Notes: generated by a model not told the origin, from the sequence alone. A stretch of DNA of 64,000 nt from Larix kaempferi (GCA_027924585.1 BSBM01000007.1:12553501-12617500); one strand, 5' to 3'; numbered from the stretch's first letter, positions 1 to 11,222 are shown. Numbers and translations are program-made.

Positions 1-842
1 TGGAAGTATTCAAATTTCACTTGAGACAGAGGTTTGGTCAAGATATCAGCGATTTGATCCTCAGTGCTCACATACTCGAGCTTGATAGCTCCTCTCTGCA
101 CCATATCTCGTATATAAAAGTATTAGATCTCTATGTGTTTTGACTTATCATGGAATACATGATTTTCTGTCATCTTAATGCAGCTTTGATTGTCACACAT
201 AATCATAGTGGGATCCATTTCTAATTCAAACACTCCAGATAATAGCTTTCGAAGCCATACTGCTTCACAGCTGGCAGAGCAGGAAGCTATATATTCTGCT
301 TCAGCAGTACTGAGAGCCACACTAGATTGTTTCTTACTAAACCATGAGATCATGGCAGACCCAAGACCATAACATCCACCTGATGTACTCTTTCTGTCTG
401 AGACACTTCCTGCCCAATCAGAATTTGAGTAACCATGTAATCTGAGTTCATGATCTCCAAGATAATATAGACCAAAATCTAATGTACCTTTTAGGTACCT
501 CATTACATGCTTTGCAGCTATTAAGTGAACCTTTCTAGGTTCTACTAGATACTGACTTAGGGTATTTACATCAAATCATATATATGGCCTAGTATTTGTT
601 AAATACATCAATGACCCAATGATTTGTCTATATAGAGTTAGGTCCACTAATTCTGATGAGTCATTAACTAATAACTTCAAGTTGGAGTCCATGGGAGTGG
701 CCATGGCTTTACACTCCAACATGTCAAATCTTTTTAGAATCTCCACAGCATACTTACCTTGATTTAGAAAGATTCCTTTTGGTTCTTGCCATACTTCTAG
801 ACCTAAGAAGTAGTGCATTAATCTGAGATCTTTCATCTCAAA
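1..842 (-). pseudogene. RT thumb region and RNase H of copia E
   Basis: The frame continues from the upstream RT after a nonsense codon at 843-845. It reads through MHYFLGLEVW (RT C-terminus), GSLMYLTNTRP and the RNase H block with SDWAGS, KSTSG, ALSTAEAEYIA and CDNQSC, then LTKPL and FEYF close to position 1. Stops interrupt it near 576 (in NTRPYI-FDVNTL) and near 123 (after KHIEI). The RNase H acidic residues (D of SDWAG, E of AEAEY, D of CDNQS) are present. This is the standard copia C-terminal domain that degrades the RNA template. Confident on family; nonfunctional as it stands. Confidence 0.9.
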
Positions 843-2469
843 TTATGAAGAAAGCTTCTTCTTGCATTCAATAATCTGTTTCTCATTTCCGGTTAGAAAT
901 AGATCATCTACATATAACAACAGTATAACTGGTTCATCATTCATCACTTTGAGAGAAAGATTGGGGTCAGCTTTACTCTTGGTAAATCTCATGCTTGTTA
1001 AGAAATTTTTGATCCTTCCATACCAAGCCCTGGGAGCTTGCTTCAATCCATATAATGCCTTTTTCAGTTTGCATACATGAGTTCTCCTGTCTTTAACCTC
1101 AAACCCTTGTGGTTTCTCTATATACACTTCTTCTTCAATTACACCATTCAGAAAAGCTGTCTTAACATCCATTTGGTGTAATTTCCACTTCATCATATAT
1201 GCAAGTGCCATGATAGTTCTAATTGAAGTATACCTAGCAACTGGTGCAAATGTTTCTTCATAGTCAATTCCCTCCTTCTGAGAGAATCCTCTGGCTACAA
1301 ATCCTGCCTTGTATTTTTCAATGCTACCATCTGCAGCATGTTTTATCTTGAAAATCCATTTGGAAGAAACCACACTTTTATCTTTTGGTTTGGGAACTAC
1401 ATCCCAAACATCATTTTTCATTATAGACTGATATTCTTCTGTCATTGCTTCTACCCATTCTTTCTTCTGAGCTGCCTCTTCATAGCTAGTAGGTTGTTGA
1501 TCCACAAGATCACACATCAAGGCCATATAGTTGGATACTAGCTTTGGTTTTTTTATTTCTCTAATGGAGCCTTCAGGAGCTCCATATCTTTCGGCTCCTT
1601 GAATAATATCTCTAGCCCAATCTGGCCTTCTTTTCTTAGATAAGTCTGTAATAGGAGGATCTTGTGGTTCCAACATGTCATGATCCTCTGGTGAATCATC
1701 TTCAGGGATGGGCACAGCCTCTGTGATTCTAGGAGGTGTATCTTCTTCATAGATTTCTTCAAGTTGGCACTTCCTGGATTTGAGTGCTGCTTCTTCATCA
1801 AATGTTACATCTCTACTTATTTCCATATGATGAAAACCTGGTATGTAAATTCTGAAGGCTTTGGATGATTCACAATATCCAACAAATATTCCCTTCTTGC
1901 CAGAAGGATCCAACTTGGTTCTCTTTTCTTTTGGAATATGAATGTACACAGGACACCCAAATATTTTGGGATGACTTACCTCAGGCTTCTTTCCTGTGAA
2001 CACTTCTTCTGGAGTTTTGAATTCAAGAGCACTATGGGATAGTCTATTTTGCACATAGACTGTTGTCCTAGCTGCTTCAGCCCATAGATACATAGGTAGA
2101 TCTTGATCATGTATCATAGTCTTTACAGCTTCCATGATGGTTCTATTCTTCCTTTCAGCAACCCCATTTTGTTGGAGATTGTAGGGAGTGGTTAGTTCCC
2201 TCTTGATTCCGGCTTCTTTACAAAAGTCTTCAAAGTCCTTTGAAGTATATTCTCCGCCATTATCTTCTGAGAATCTTGATTTTCTTTTCTGAGAGATTTT
2301 CTATTAGAGCCTTGAACTCTTTGAATTTTCCAAAGACTTCATTCTTACCTTTTAGAAAGTATATCCAAGTTTTCCTTGAATAGTCATCAATGAATGAAAG
2401 ATAGTATTCAAACCCACTTAGAGAAGTGGTGGGCATTGGTCCACATACATATGAGTGTATTAGCTCCAA
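843..2469 (-). pseudogene. Integrase core and reverse transcriptase of copia E
   Basis: Minus strand. The integrase starts around 2469 (ELIHSYVCGP, FIDDYSRKTW). A frameshift near 2262-2270 falls just before DNGGEY, and the frame continues through QQNGVAERKNRTI to the GKKGIFVGY region. The 430-aa open stretch 2135-843 carries the integrase C-terminal part, an acidic linker, then RT from about 1500: DVWDVVPKPK, SKWIFKIKHA, ARGFSQKEGIDYEETFAPVA, DVKTAFLNG, LYGLKQAPRAWY and the catalytic LLLYVDDLFLTG. The YVDD motif is intact. A nonsense codon ends the stretch at 843. Confidence 0.92.
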
Positions 2470-2532
2470 AATGTTCTTAGTCTTTGTTTCACTCTTTGGA
2501 AAGGGGTTCTTGACATTCTTCCCTTTCTTACA

Positions 2533-3063
2533 TCATTTACATGAGCCATCATGATCAACCTTCAAATCTGGTAATCCTATGACCACCTTGCTTACATAGG
2601 GTAAGGCTTTGTAGTTAATGTGAGCTAATATTCTATGCCATAGCTCACTGGGGCTAGAGGTTTCATGAGCAAGGGAAGCTTCTAGATGACCCTTGAGCTT
2701 ATAGAGACCTCCTTCTTCTTCACCAATGACAACGGCATCTATAATTGATTTTCCTTTGGACCACATGAGTACTTGTCCATCTATGAAATCCACTCTAAAA
2801 CCTTTCTTATCTAGTGCTGAGATAGAGAGTAGGTTCTTCTTTAAACCTGGTACATATAAAACTTCTTTCATTTTCAAGGGTGTTCCAGAATCAAGCTTGT
2901 AGCTTGCTTCACCAATTCCCTTGATGGGATATTGATAATAATCTCCTAGAGATACCTTTTGTGGTGAAGACTTTTCTTTAAGTCTTGAGAGATTTTTCTT
3001 TTGACCTGTCATGTGCTTTGAAGCACCACTATCAATGAGCCATGTATCTTCTCCAGGAGACAC
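2533..3063 (-). pseudogene. Aspartic protease and integrase zinc-finger region of copia E
   Basis: The 176-aa stretch opens with WLIDSGASKHMTG, the copia retropepsin active site (DSG), followed by the rest of the protease fold (LGDYYQYPIKG, VLYVPGLKKNLLSIS). It then runs into the GAG-pre-integrase segment ELWHRILAHINY, whose His residues and the following Cys form the integrase HHCC zinc finger. A single TGA at 2533-2535 separates it from the downstream integrase core in the same frame. Upstream it is joined to gag by a frameshift near 3075-3095. Confidence 0.9.
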
Positions 3064-4055
3064 AGATCCAGAGAGTGCAGAAATAGGACATATTCTTCTG
3101 GATCTTCTTTCTTTACTTTAGATCTTTTCCTTCGAGGCCTTTCCTCTTCTTCTTCTTCTTCTTCTTCTTCTTCTTCTTCTTCTTCTTCTTCTTCTTCTCC
3201 TACTTCTTCTTCACTATCATCTTCTGCCATATGTGCATGATGTCTTTTGTGAACAAACTTCTTCTTCTTCTTTTCTGGTAAAGTACAGTCTCTAGCATAG
3301 TGTCCTAGCTTAAGACAATTATAACATTGGACTGTGGAGAGGTCTCTTTCTAAGTTTGTTCCTCCTTTCCTTTTGAATCTATGAGAGGGTTGAGACTTTT
3401 TGTGGTTCACATTCTTGAAGTGACCCCTTCTTCCTCTTCTGGTGTGGGTGGCAAAGGCTTGGTCATTTTCTTTGAGAAGAGCTTCTCTGTTGGCTACCCT
3501 AGCCTCTTCTTGAACACAATCCTCCCATACTACATCAAACTTCATGCTTTCTTTTCTGGCACACATAGTTTGTATGAATGATTCCCAAGGTCTAGTGAGA
3601 CCATTTAGAGCAGTCATCACAAGTTCATCTTCATCAAGAATATCACCAATGGCATCTAGTTTCTCCTTGATTTGGGAGACCCTTGAGAAGTAGTCTTGAA
3701 TGGATTCTCCTTTGTGCATCTTGGTACTCTTCAACTGAGTCCTTAGGTTCATCTTCCTATTGATATTCTTTCCTTCATACATTCTTCCTAGGGCATCATA
3801 CATTTCCTTTGGAGTCTTCTTGGAAGCCACTTGGGGAATCAATTGGTCTTTAATGGAATCAGCTATGATTCTCTTTGCCCTAATCAAATCCTTCCTATGC
3901 TTCTCTTTGACTTCATCTCCTTCATGTTCTACAACTTCATCCTTGACATAATGAGCAAGATCATTCTCTTCAAGAATGAGACCAATTCTGTATTTTCATG
4001 CCCGGAAATTTTCTATACCTTCTAGCTTGTCTTCAAGCTTAGTGCTTGGAGCCAT
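3009..4055 (-). pseudogene. gag of copia E with poly-Glu insert
   Basis: The likely ATG is at 4053-4055 (MAPSTKLEDKLEGIENFR). A TGA at 3996-3998 replaces the Trp expected after FRA, and the frame is then open to 3009. It contains the copia gag domain (RIIADSIKDQLIPQV, YFSRVSQIKEKL, NGLTRPWESFI) and a CCHC zinc knuckle CYNCLKLGHYARDC for RNA packaging. A basic stretch follows, then an uninterrupted run of Glu encoded by a (TTC)n tract. The last residues before 3009 are out of frame with the protease, so a frameshift separates gag from pro. Confidence 0.9.
3145..3198. repeat. (TTC)n microsatellite coding poly-Glu in gag
   Basis: About 18 trinucleotide repeats in phase with the gag frame of copia E. 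Read on the minus strand they give GAA/GAG codons, a run of about 19 Glu between the zinc knuckle and the protease. Confidence 0.95.
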
Positions 4056-4360
4056 CTTCTCTTGGGGGAGTCCAAGCGATAAGAGATATAGTAGTACTTA
4101 CCCGGAAACTTTAACTTTTCACTTTTCCGGAATTGCAACAGAATTTCTGGTTTATCGCACTTTTGGTAAAACTAGGGTTTGACTTTCCCGGAGTTCTACC
4201 CAACCAAAAGATTCGATCCAAGGCTCAAAAGATAGATCTTTAGAAGGGCTAAACAGCCTTGCAACCAGAATCCAAAAATATCGACTTTTGCAGAAACCCT
4301 AATTTTGGGAGAGAGAGAGAAATATGATTTCACCTTGTGAAAGATGTTCTATTCAGGTTA

Positions 4361-4372
4361 GCTCTGATACCA
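4361..4372 (-). other. Primer binding site of copia E
   Basis: The minus strand reads TGGTATCAGAGC directly after the LTR end, complementary to the 3' end of initiator Met-tRNA, the usual copia primer. Confidence 0.95.
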
Positions 4373-4874
4373 TGTTAAGTTTAAACCAAATAGACAAGCA
4401 AGATCACTGAAAGAAACATAATCACAAGATAGACACAGAATTTACCCTGGGAAACCCTCATGGGGTAGAAAACCCAACAAATCTTTCCTCAATAAGATGA
4501 TCAACCAAAATACAAGATGTGCTCCAAGACTTGACCTCCTTCTTTACCTCCTGTGGAGACTTCCCAGACACAAGTGCGCTACTTTTATGAGTTGTGTGTG
4601 TGTATCAAATGAGGAGCTCTCCTCCTCTATTTATACTAGTTCCCGACTGACTAAAATCCCTAATGGGGCTAACCTCTCCTGGAGAAGTCTAAAAACCCCT
4701 AAAATATAATATCAGGGCCGACCCCCACATGGTGGGTCTAATAACCCTAGTTACCACAAACCCTCGGAGGAATAAACATCTCCGGATACATAATAGAGTC
4801 ACCTCGGAGGGATGAAACATCTCCGGAATAATAATGTACAAATATAATATTCTTAGAAGTTACAATATTCAACA
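4373..4874 (-). repeat. 5' LTR of copia E (502 bp)
   Basis: On the minus strand it starts TGTTGAATATTG and ends CTTAACA directly before the PBS. It contains a TATAAATA box (4628-4635, minus). Its sequence differs from the other copia LTRs here, but the TATA/hairpin layout and the GGTTTTC / AAACCCTCATGGGG-like downstream blocks are recognisably related. The partner LTR is outside the window, so age cannot be estimated. Confidence 0.9.
4607..4635 (-). promoter_or_regulatory. TATA box with overlapping inverted repeat (copia E)
   Basis: The TATA box (minus TATAAATA) overlaps an imperfect hairpin: AAAT-A-GAGGAG pairs with CTCCTC-ATTT around a short loop. The same layout with other stem sequences occurs in copia A, B, C, D and L. 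Confidence 0.75.
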
Positions 4875-5264
4875 AAGTAGTATCACTGGATTGCCTTCCT
4901 CAACCTTGTAGTAAAGGTTGGAATCCGCTTTACTCTTGGTAAAGCCCAATCTGGATAGAAAGTTGTCTATCCTACCATACCAAGTTCTGTACATATATGA
5001 CTCCCTGTCATGTGTCTCAAAACCAAGTGGCTTCTCCACATACACTTCTTCTTCAACTACACCATTCAAGAAGGCTGTCTTGAAATCCATCTGGTGTATC
5101 TTCCACTTCATCACTACAGCCAGAGCAAGTACGGATCTAATGGAAGTGTATCTGGCTACAGGAGCAAAAGTCTCTATGCTACCACCTGCAGCATGCTTGA
5201 TCTTGTAGATCCTCTTGGAAGTCACTACAGACTACCCTTTGTGACTGCATCCCAAACATCTTCA
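4875..5264 (-). pseudogene. Reverse transcriptase fragment of copia D
   Basis: The minus frame from 5225 reads SKRIYKIKHAAGGSIE, TFAPVARYTSI, DFKTAFLNGVVEEEVY and RTWYGRIDNFLSRLGF, ending at the E insertion before YVDD. Compared with E and C it lacks two in-frame pieces: the segment from KYKA to DYEE and the segment LRKALYGLKQAPR. Copia A has the same two losses, so they were inherited rather than arising in this copy. Confidence 0.85.
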
Positions 5265-5403
5265 TGATCGACTGGTACTCCTCGATCATGGCATTCTTCC
5301 CAAATCTAGGGAACTTCAATATCTTCCATATTTTCAATAGATAACTTTGTTGCTGAACAAATGTTGTAGTCCTTCTTTTGTAGGTGATGGTATATGATCT
5401 TTC

Positions 5404-5801
5404 CTACACAACAAGTTAAATTGCATGATTAGAAAACATCTCATAGTTTTCAGAACAAATTCTTACACATAAAGAAATATGTCATACAGTCATGCAATTA
5501 TCTTAGCCAATGCTTCAATACAACATTTATCCATATTCCGTAACTTTCTAGATGCCTTCCAATCTCTACCAGAACATTGTTAAAAGTGTGCACAACTCCT
5601 AACATGTCAACAAATAGGTTTCATTCTAGATAAGTAGCAATGGAATGTTGTACAGTGCCATAGGCCACTTACCCATGTATATTAGTAGTATACTGTTCAT
5701 CAATGCAACTATTCTAATATGCATAATACACAACCTAATTCTAGGAACATAAGCATATACATCATTGAATAACATTATGTAAGAAATGACAATTCAAATA
5801 C
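5404..5801 (-). other. Intron-like segment of copia D (398 bp)
   Basis: On the minus strand it starts GTATTTG and ends TTGTGTAG just before the RT part. The same block with the same ends is found in copia A (46695-47108), B (38642-39058) and C (53871-54289). It has GT..AG borders and is AT-rich with stops in all frames. Splicing was not shown, and the flanking frames do not join obviously. Confidence 0.45.
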
Positions 5802-5950
5802 TTATCTTTGTTTGGTTGCTGGGTGGACTCCCTCTGAATCTTTGCAACTCCATTCTGATGTGGATTGTGAGAAGTGGTCAACTCCATCTGAATATCTGCA
5901 TCCTTGCAGAAACTACTGAAGTGTGCTCCTTTGCTTTCTTGCAGGAACAA
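5762..5950 (-). pseudogene. Integrase remnant of copia D
   Basis: A short minus-strand stretch with SSFCKDADIQ and TTSHNPHQNGVA, the part of the copia integrase core just before the catalytic Glu. It is fused directly to a Gln/Asn-rich tail (QRESTQQPNK) that runs into the intron-like segment, so the rest of the integrase is deleted. Confidence 0.7.
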
Positions 5951-8191
5951 CTAGAGTGTGCCCCCTCTTGATCTTTGCTTCCTGGATTACCTGTCCTTGA
6001 ACTTACATCCATCCTTAATCACTATGCATGCTTATTAGTATCATCATTGTGTTATCCTTGAGGTCTCATACATAATCACACATTTATTAGTATAATCTTA
6101 ATACTATCAAAACACAATAGTCTTAAACATGTATAGTCATGATCATTCACAAATAATAAACATTAGTATTCAAGGTTTCAAAGAAGTCTTCTTTTACTCA
6201 TGCATATTATTATTTGATCATAGGACTCTTCTGATTAGTTAAATCATCAATGCATAAACCCGTGATTACTCAAACCTATACCTTCATGATTCTTCTGGTT
6301 AGTCATATCATCAATTATGGTAAGAAACATAATATGCATACAGCCATGACTATTCAAACCTATGACTTCATGAATAATCATTATCAACAACACAACAGTA
6401 TAAGATCCTAACACAAGGTAGGATTCTAGCTTGATATAGGAAAAACATACCTGGATTAGCATGCTAGCTAGATATGTCTAACATACCTGCATAATGTGTT
6501 CTGGTTCTCTTCAGTGACTTGTGCTAGTAACCTGCATGTCTCATAAGTTAACCATTGTAGAACCAAGTTATACATACCTCGTAAGTAGATCTTCTATGTG
6601 ATCCATGACAATGGATGAATCTTTGTCTTCATGTCACCATGATCATATGTTCTTGAAGTAGAACATGATTTGTCTTTCTTGGTGTACCTTTTATGTTAGC
6701 AAACAACATAAACCTCATACAACACCATAATGCATTAGTACAATCATAAGTGTCAACACCCTAACCAATGAATATCTTCTATCATGCATTCATAATTTTG
6801 TTAAGGTGATACGACAAATCTAAAATCAAGATTGTAATAACCATAACAATCATGAAGACAAACATACCATAAACTTAAACATGAACAAATCTCGAAACAT
6901 ACATCGATGAGCCATACCTGTCGAGATTGCTTGTAATCTTCTTATGTAAGGCCTTAGCCTCATCTCCCTCTGAAACGGGAACTTCTTCACTTATGTAGGT
7001 GACCAATCCAACTTCTTCTAGGATTAACCCAATCCACTTGATTTGCAAGAACTGGACCTAGAGCTAGATTAGGGTTTGTCAGAGAAACCCCAAAAATTCA
7101 AACTTTGAATTTCAAACTTCCGAAAGGATATAAATATGCACCTTGATGAGCTGATCAAGTTGGTATATTCAGAATTTGAAAACTGCAAAGTTTCACCCCT
7201 CGAAATTTCCTTTTAGATTTCCGGATTCACTGCGGAGGACCCTGAATTAGGGTTTGAGTTTCCCGGAGCTTCACCCAACCAAAATATTTGATTCAAATCT
7301 CTAAGCTTCAATTTTTTCTGACGATCTTCCAGCTGTGGTCACAGATTTCAAAAATTCCAATTTTTGCAGAAGCCCTAATTTTCCATCTTTCCGATGAAAG
7401 TCCCGAACTGGGGTTTGATCAAGCCCGACCTTCTGCCCAACTAAAAAATATGATCTTGGTCTCTAAATTTGAATTTTTATGAGTAGCATCCAGCTGTGGT
7501 CTTCGATTACAAAAATTCCAACTTTCTTCGAAGCCCAAAATTCAGGAAGCCATGAATGGAGGTGCTAAAAAATAATTCTGTTTTGACAAAAATATGTACC
7601 TGATTGTTTCTGGTGTAACTCTGAACTTTTCAATCCACAGGGTCTGAACATTTTTTATGATATATCCCGACCTGTTATATTTCCATCATGATAGGTTTGA
7701 TCTCAATTAGATTCTTTGAGAGAGAGATATGCCAAGTGTCACAATGTGACCTTTTTATGGGATAATACAGGAGAGCGAACTTGTACGGCGTGTCACGTGT
7801 CACTGGTTCAACTTCAGCCTTTGAAAACATTTCTTGAGATAGTACAGTCTGTGTAGTACCTTTCACTTTTTATGAAATTTCATTTGGATTTTCCTATCCC
7901 AAGATATGACCTTTTTCCCAAGGTCACTTGATTTTGACTCAGATCTGAAAGAGGCAGAAACCCTATATGGTACAGATCATAAATCACAAATTACAATGGA
8001 TTAGAGGTTTTCCTTTGGAACAAGGTACATGGGGATCTGATCTTCAACCTGTAAAATTTTCAGATCCGAAAACTTTGCCCAAACGGATTTATAGCGAAAG
8101 TGCTACAATGATTGGTTTTTGCTATATCAAGCCCTAGCATCGTAAGTGCAACAAGTGTCATACATGCCATATCATGCCTTCTTTTAGGCTA
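5951..8191 (-). other. Noncoding interior and leader of copia D
   Basis: No gene seen. 7000-8191 is a leader related to 30501-31493 (A), 36057-37510 (B) and, more distantly, 51407-51968 (C). A gag-like beginning survives only as a trace near 6930-7060. 5951-6930 is AT-rich and matches the gag-less interior of A and B. Confidence 0.75.
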
Positions 8192-8203
8192 GCTCTGATA
8201 CCA
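8192..8203 (-). other. Primer binding site of copia D
   Basis: The minus strand reads TGGTATCAGAGC (initiator Met-tRNA complement) next to the LTR end. Confidence 0.9.
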
Positions 8204-8904
8204 AGTTAACTTTTCATAATTTAATTCAATATGATCTAGGATCCTAAGTGAGAGAATAACATGAACAGCAAATCTACAACATATCAATCAAGGACACAAT
8301 AATGCAAGCACACAAGAGACACAGAGTTTACTTGGGGAAAACCATAAAGGTGAAAAACCCCAATAACTTCCTCAGAGATAGATAGAGCAATGATACAACC
8401 AGAATACAAGAGATAGTCTTCTCCTAGAAGCAGAGCCTCCTCCTACACAAGTGTGCCACTCTCCAAAGTGTGAGTGAGAGAATAGAATGTGTAAAATGAG
8501 AGAGACACACTCTCTATTTATACACTAACTTGACTTGACCTTTACTCAACTAGGTCGGCCTCAACTTAACCACTTAACATAATGCTAACTGGGCCGACCC
8601 CCACTATAGTGGTCCAATAACCCTTTGACCCACATGGCCGACCCCCAATAGGGTGGTCTAATAACCCTTTGACCCACATGACTTATACAGGGCCGACCCC
8701 AATAAGGTGGTCTAATAACCCATCAAGTATAAGTTACGACACTTACAATATAAATGATGACACTTCCGTATAGAGGAATAATAACATCTCTATAGGAATA
8801 CAAACACTTCCGTATAGAGGAATAATACCATCTCTATAGGAGTACAAAATACATATATGAAATACATGGGTGAAATACATTCCGAAGTTACATATACATC
8901 AACA
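8204..8904 (-). repeat. 5' LTR of copia D (701 bp)
   Basis: On the minus strand it starts TGTTGATGTATATGTAAC and ends near GTTAAC. It is the same LTR family as copia A, B, L and, more distantly, C. U3 holds three copies of a block built on GGTTATTAGACCACC and two copies of a block built on CCTATAGAGATG. A TATA box on the minus strand at about 8514-8521 overlaps an inverted repeat (8494-8519) with stem GAGAG/CTCTC. Confidence 0.9.
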
Positions 8905-9041
8905 AGGTCCTGGCAATTGACTAGGTGATGAATCCATCTAAATGTTTAGATATGTGTTCCATCTGGGATGATACTTCCTTCTGATGAAGTTTTACTAGAA
9001 TCTATAATGCATTCTACCATTCATTTGTACATTGATCCACC

Positions 9042-9300
9042 TATGAGCATTCTTCCACCTTTTCTTTGAGCTCATTTAAAACAATAAGGAGGCTACGAGC
9101 ATTCTTCCACCTTTTCTTCAAGCTTGTTAAAAACAGTAAGGAGGCTATGAGCATTTCTTTCACCTTCACTTCGAACTTGTTAAAAATAGTAAGGAAGCTA
9201 TGAGCATTCTTTCACCTTCAGTTTGAGCTCGTTAAAAAAAGTAAAGAGTCTACGAGAATTCTTCCATCTTTGAGCTCGTTAAAAATAGTAAGGAGGTCAT
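9042..9300 (+). repeat. Tandem hairpin repeat, about 52-bp unit, 4-5 copies
   Basis: Units run from CATTCTTCCACC through a CTCGTTAAAAA motif to AGGAGGCTACGAGC. Each unit can fold back (GCTC..GAGC, CTCGT..ACGAG). The copies are clearly diverged. The CTCGTTAAA motif continues at looser spacing to about 10020. Confidence 0.75.
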
Positions 9301-9599
9301 GAGTTTACTTTTTTCGGCTCGTTAAACCTTTACGAAAAAGATTGTTATAGAGTTCTTTCACGCTCTTGTTAGACTCTTTAAATATGACAAGATTGCCGAG
9401 TATAGTTGTCTTTTCAGACTTGTTAAAGGATTTGAAGAGACATTTGATTAGGTATAAGTTTAATCCTTTTCCGGACTTTTGCGGATTACTTACAAAAAAG
9501 GAATACTCTAGTCATACGTGGCTAGAAGAGTTCTCCTCTCATTGTTTTGTACTTTTTCATGGGAGGGAACTAACTGTATGAAAAAGGACTTTTGGAGCC

Positions 9600-9890
9600 T
9601 CTCTTTAGGGTTTTCAGGCTCTCGAAACATGAAAACACCAAGCGAGCATTCACCTACTCAGGCTTGATGTGAAATCCACGAGAGGGTATATAGAGGATTG
9701 TTTAATTTTTTCAGACTCTATAAACAGGAAAACACCGACGAGCATATACCAACCCGGGCTCGATACTAAAATCCACGGGTAGGTGTATGGATTTATTGTT
9801 TAAGTTTTTCAAACTCCTTAAAATTGAAAACACCAGTGAGAAAGAACAGATCTCGGCTCGATATTAAAATCCAGAGATCAGTATTATAGA
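9600..9890 (+). repeat. Three diverged ~95-bp repeats with covarying hairpin
   Basis: Three units share TTTTCAGGCTC.., GAAAACACC.. and a loop GGCTCGATATTAAAATCCA. The flanking stem differs between units but stays complementary: ACCCG/CGGGT at 9752-9780 and GATCTC/GAGATC at 9849-9879. The first unit has an imperfect version. Confidence 0.7.
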
Positions 9891-11210
9891 GTATTCGTCT
9901 ATCTCTTCTTCGAACTCTGTAAAAAATGAAGAAGGTCCTGATTCTTCCTCCCATGGGCTCGTTAAACTTATTACATGGTTGGACTTACTGAGTTCTCTAT
10001 CTTTCTTGGACTCATTAAAGCAACAAGAAGGACATTCTTTCACCAAAAAGAATAAGGTATAAGAAGGGTATATCACATATTTTTCAGTTTCAAAGGCAGT
10101 TAAGTCAGTCATGTCCTTGAACATAGCACCTACTTGAGTCTTTCATGTCAGTTGGGTTTTAGTTTTTGACCTTAGGGTAAACCTGATCTCTGAGTTTTCA
10201 ACTCCCCTAGTTGGTTATTCTTCCAACTATATGGAGGTTCTATTATGTATCACACATCACAGACTTATATCATTGTCCCCTCATGTTTAAAACTGCCTAA
10301 GTCACTTTGTGTTGTGCTCACTATTCAAGGATATAGCCTGTGTCGACCATTCTGCAGTTTACCTCAACTTCATGTGTCGGCCATCCTGGTGTCAGTTTGT
10401 TTCATCTTGCTCATCCTACTCCACATCTGCTCGTACCTGTGAGTGTTCCTCGTGTTGGATGATGTAGGATGCATTAAGGCCTCCCTTCTAGAGGACTTCT
10501 TCCCATCGACATCAGCTCATTATGCACTAGGAACGAATTTTAGAGTTTCGGTTAGTACCTCGGGGATTGCAGTCATCAGTGGTAGTTTCCCTTACTATTG
10601 TATAATGGGAATACATCAATGTCTCTTATTCGACATGTTCCTCAAGTGTTTGAATTCAATTCCTCTTATTCACACTTGTTGGATCGTACTAGGTACCTTG
10701 GGCCCCATTATCACTATCGATGGAATCCCTTGAGTTTGTTAACGGTATACATCAATGACCGGTAATCAAACTATACCCCCCATGTTTGACTTCAGCTCAT
10801 TCATTCGCATGGATAAGGTTTGTACCTTGGGTTGTTTGGATGAAGACCTTGGGACTCTGATAGCATCACCATATGTATGTTATCGCCCAAGCTGCACAAG
10901 ACGGATCCTCACTCATTTTGGCTCTTCATGAGACATAGATCCAACTTGTTGTTATGGCTATGATCTATCATTTATACATGGATCCACACTTGTATTTCAG
11001 TTGCCATGGTCTATATATACATCTCCTAATTATGTATCAGAGATCATGTTGTATCATGCTACACATCTATATGATGTCAAGATTGTAATTGCTCGTTGAC
11101 CTTGATTGTTGTTTCAGGTGTTTTTGTGACTTGGTTCTGTGGTTTCTTGCTCCTCCTCTGACTTGGAATTATAATGTATTTCGGCCATCACTTCCCTCTG
11201 ACCTCACACA
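9891..11210 (+). other. Noncoding 3' region of element F
   Basis: No gene recognised; short open stretches here show no known motif. The sequence looks like the 3' untranslated region before the PPT. Confidence 0.6.
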
Positions 11211-11222
11211 TTAGGGGGAATC
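11211..11222 (+). other. Polypurine tract of element F
   Basis: TTAGGGGGAATC immediately precedes an LTR-like start TGTTATAGG, as expected for plus-strand priming. Confidence 0.75.

Larger units (their letters stand above)
1..4874 (-). mobile_element. Ty1/copia retrotransposon E, 5' LTR to RNase H, 3' LTR outside window
   Basis: Reading on the minus strand from 4874: a 502-bp 5' LTR, a Met-tRNA primer binding site, then gag, protease, integrase, reverse transcriptase and RNase H in the copia order (integrase before RT). RNase H is almost complete at position 1, so the 3' LTR should lie just left of the window. The right border interrupts the RT of copia D, so E inserted into D; AAGTA at 4875-4879 would be its target duplication. 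The frame is broken by a few nonsense codons and about two frameshifts, fewer than in its neighbours, so E is a fairly young but dead copy. Confidence 0.93.
4875..8904 (-). mobile_element. Ty1/copia retrotransposon D (5' half), interrupted by E
   Basis: Minus strand: 5' LTR 8904-8204, PBS 8203-8192, about 1.2 kb of leader, a long noncoding interior, a short integrase remnant, an intron-like segment and the start of RT, which is cut at 4875 by copia E. The interior 5300-7000 matches the reverse complement of copia A (45734-47180) and copia B (37570-39150). gag, protease and most of integrase are missing, as in A and B. AGGTC (8905-8909) is the expected target duplication; its partner is left of the window. 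Confidence 0.9.

Noticed and set aside
10443-10733. 96-aa plus-strand open stretch
   Set aside because: No recognisable domain; it sits in the noncoding 3' region of gypsy F.
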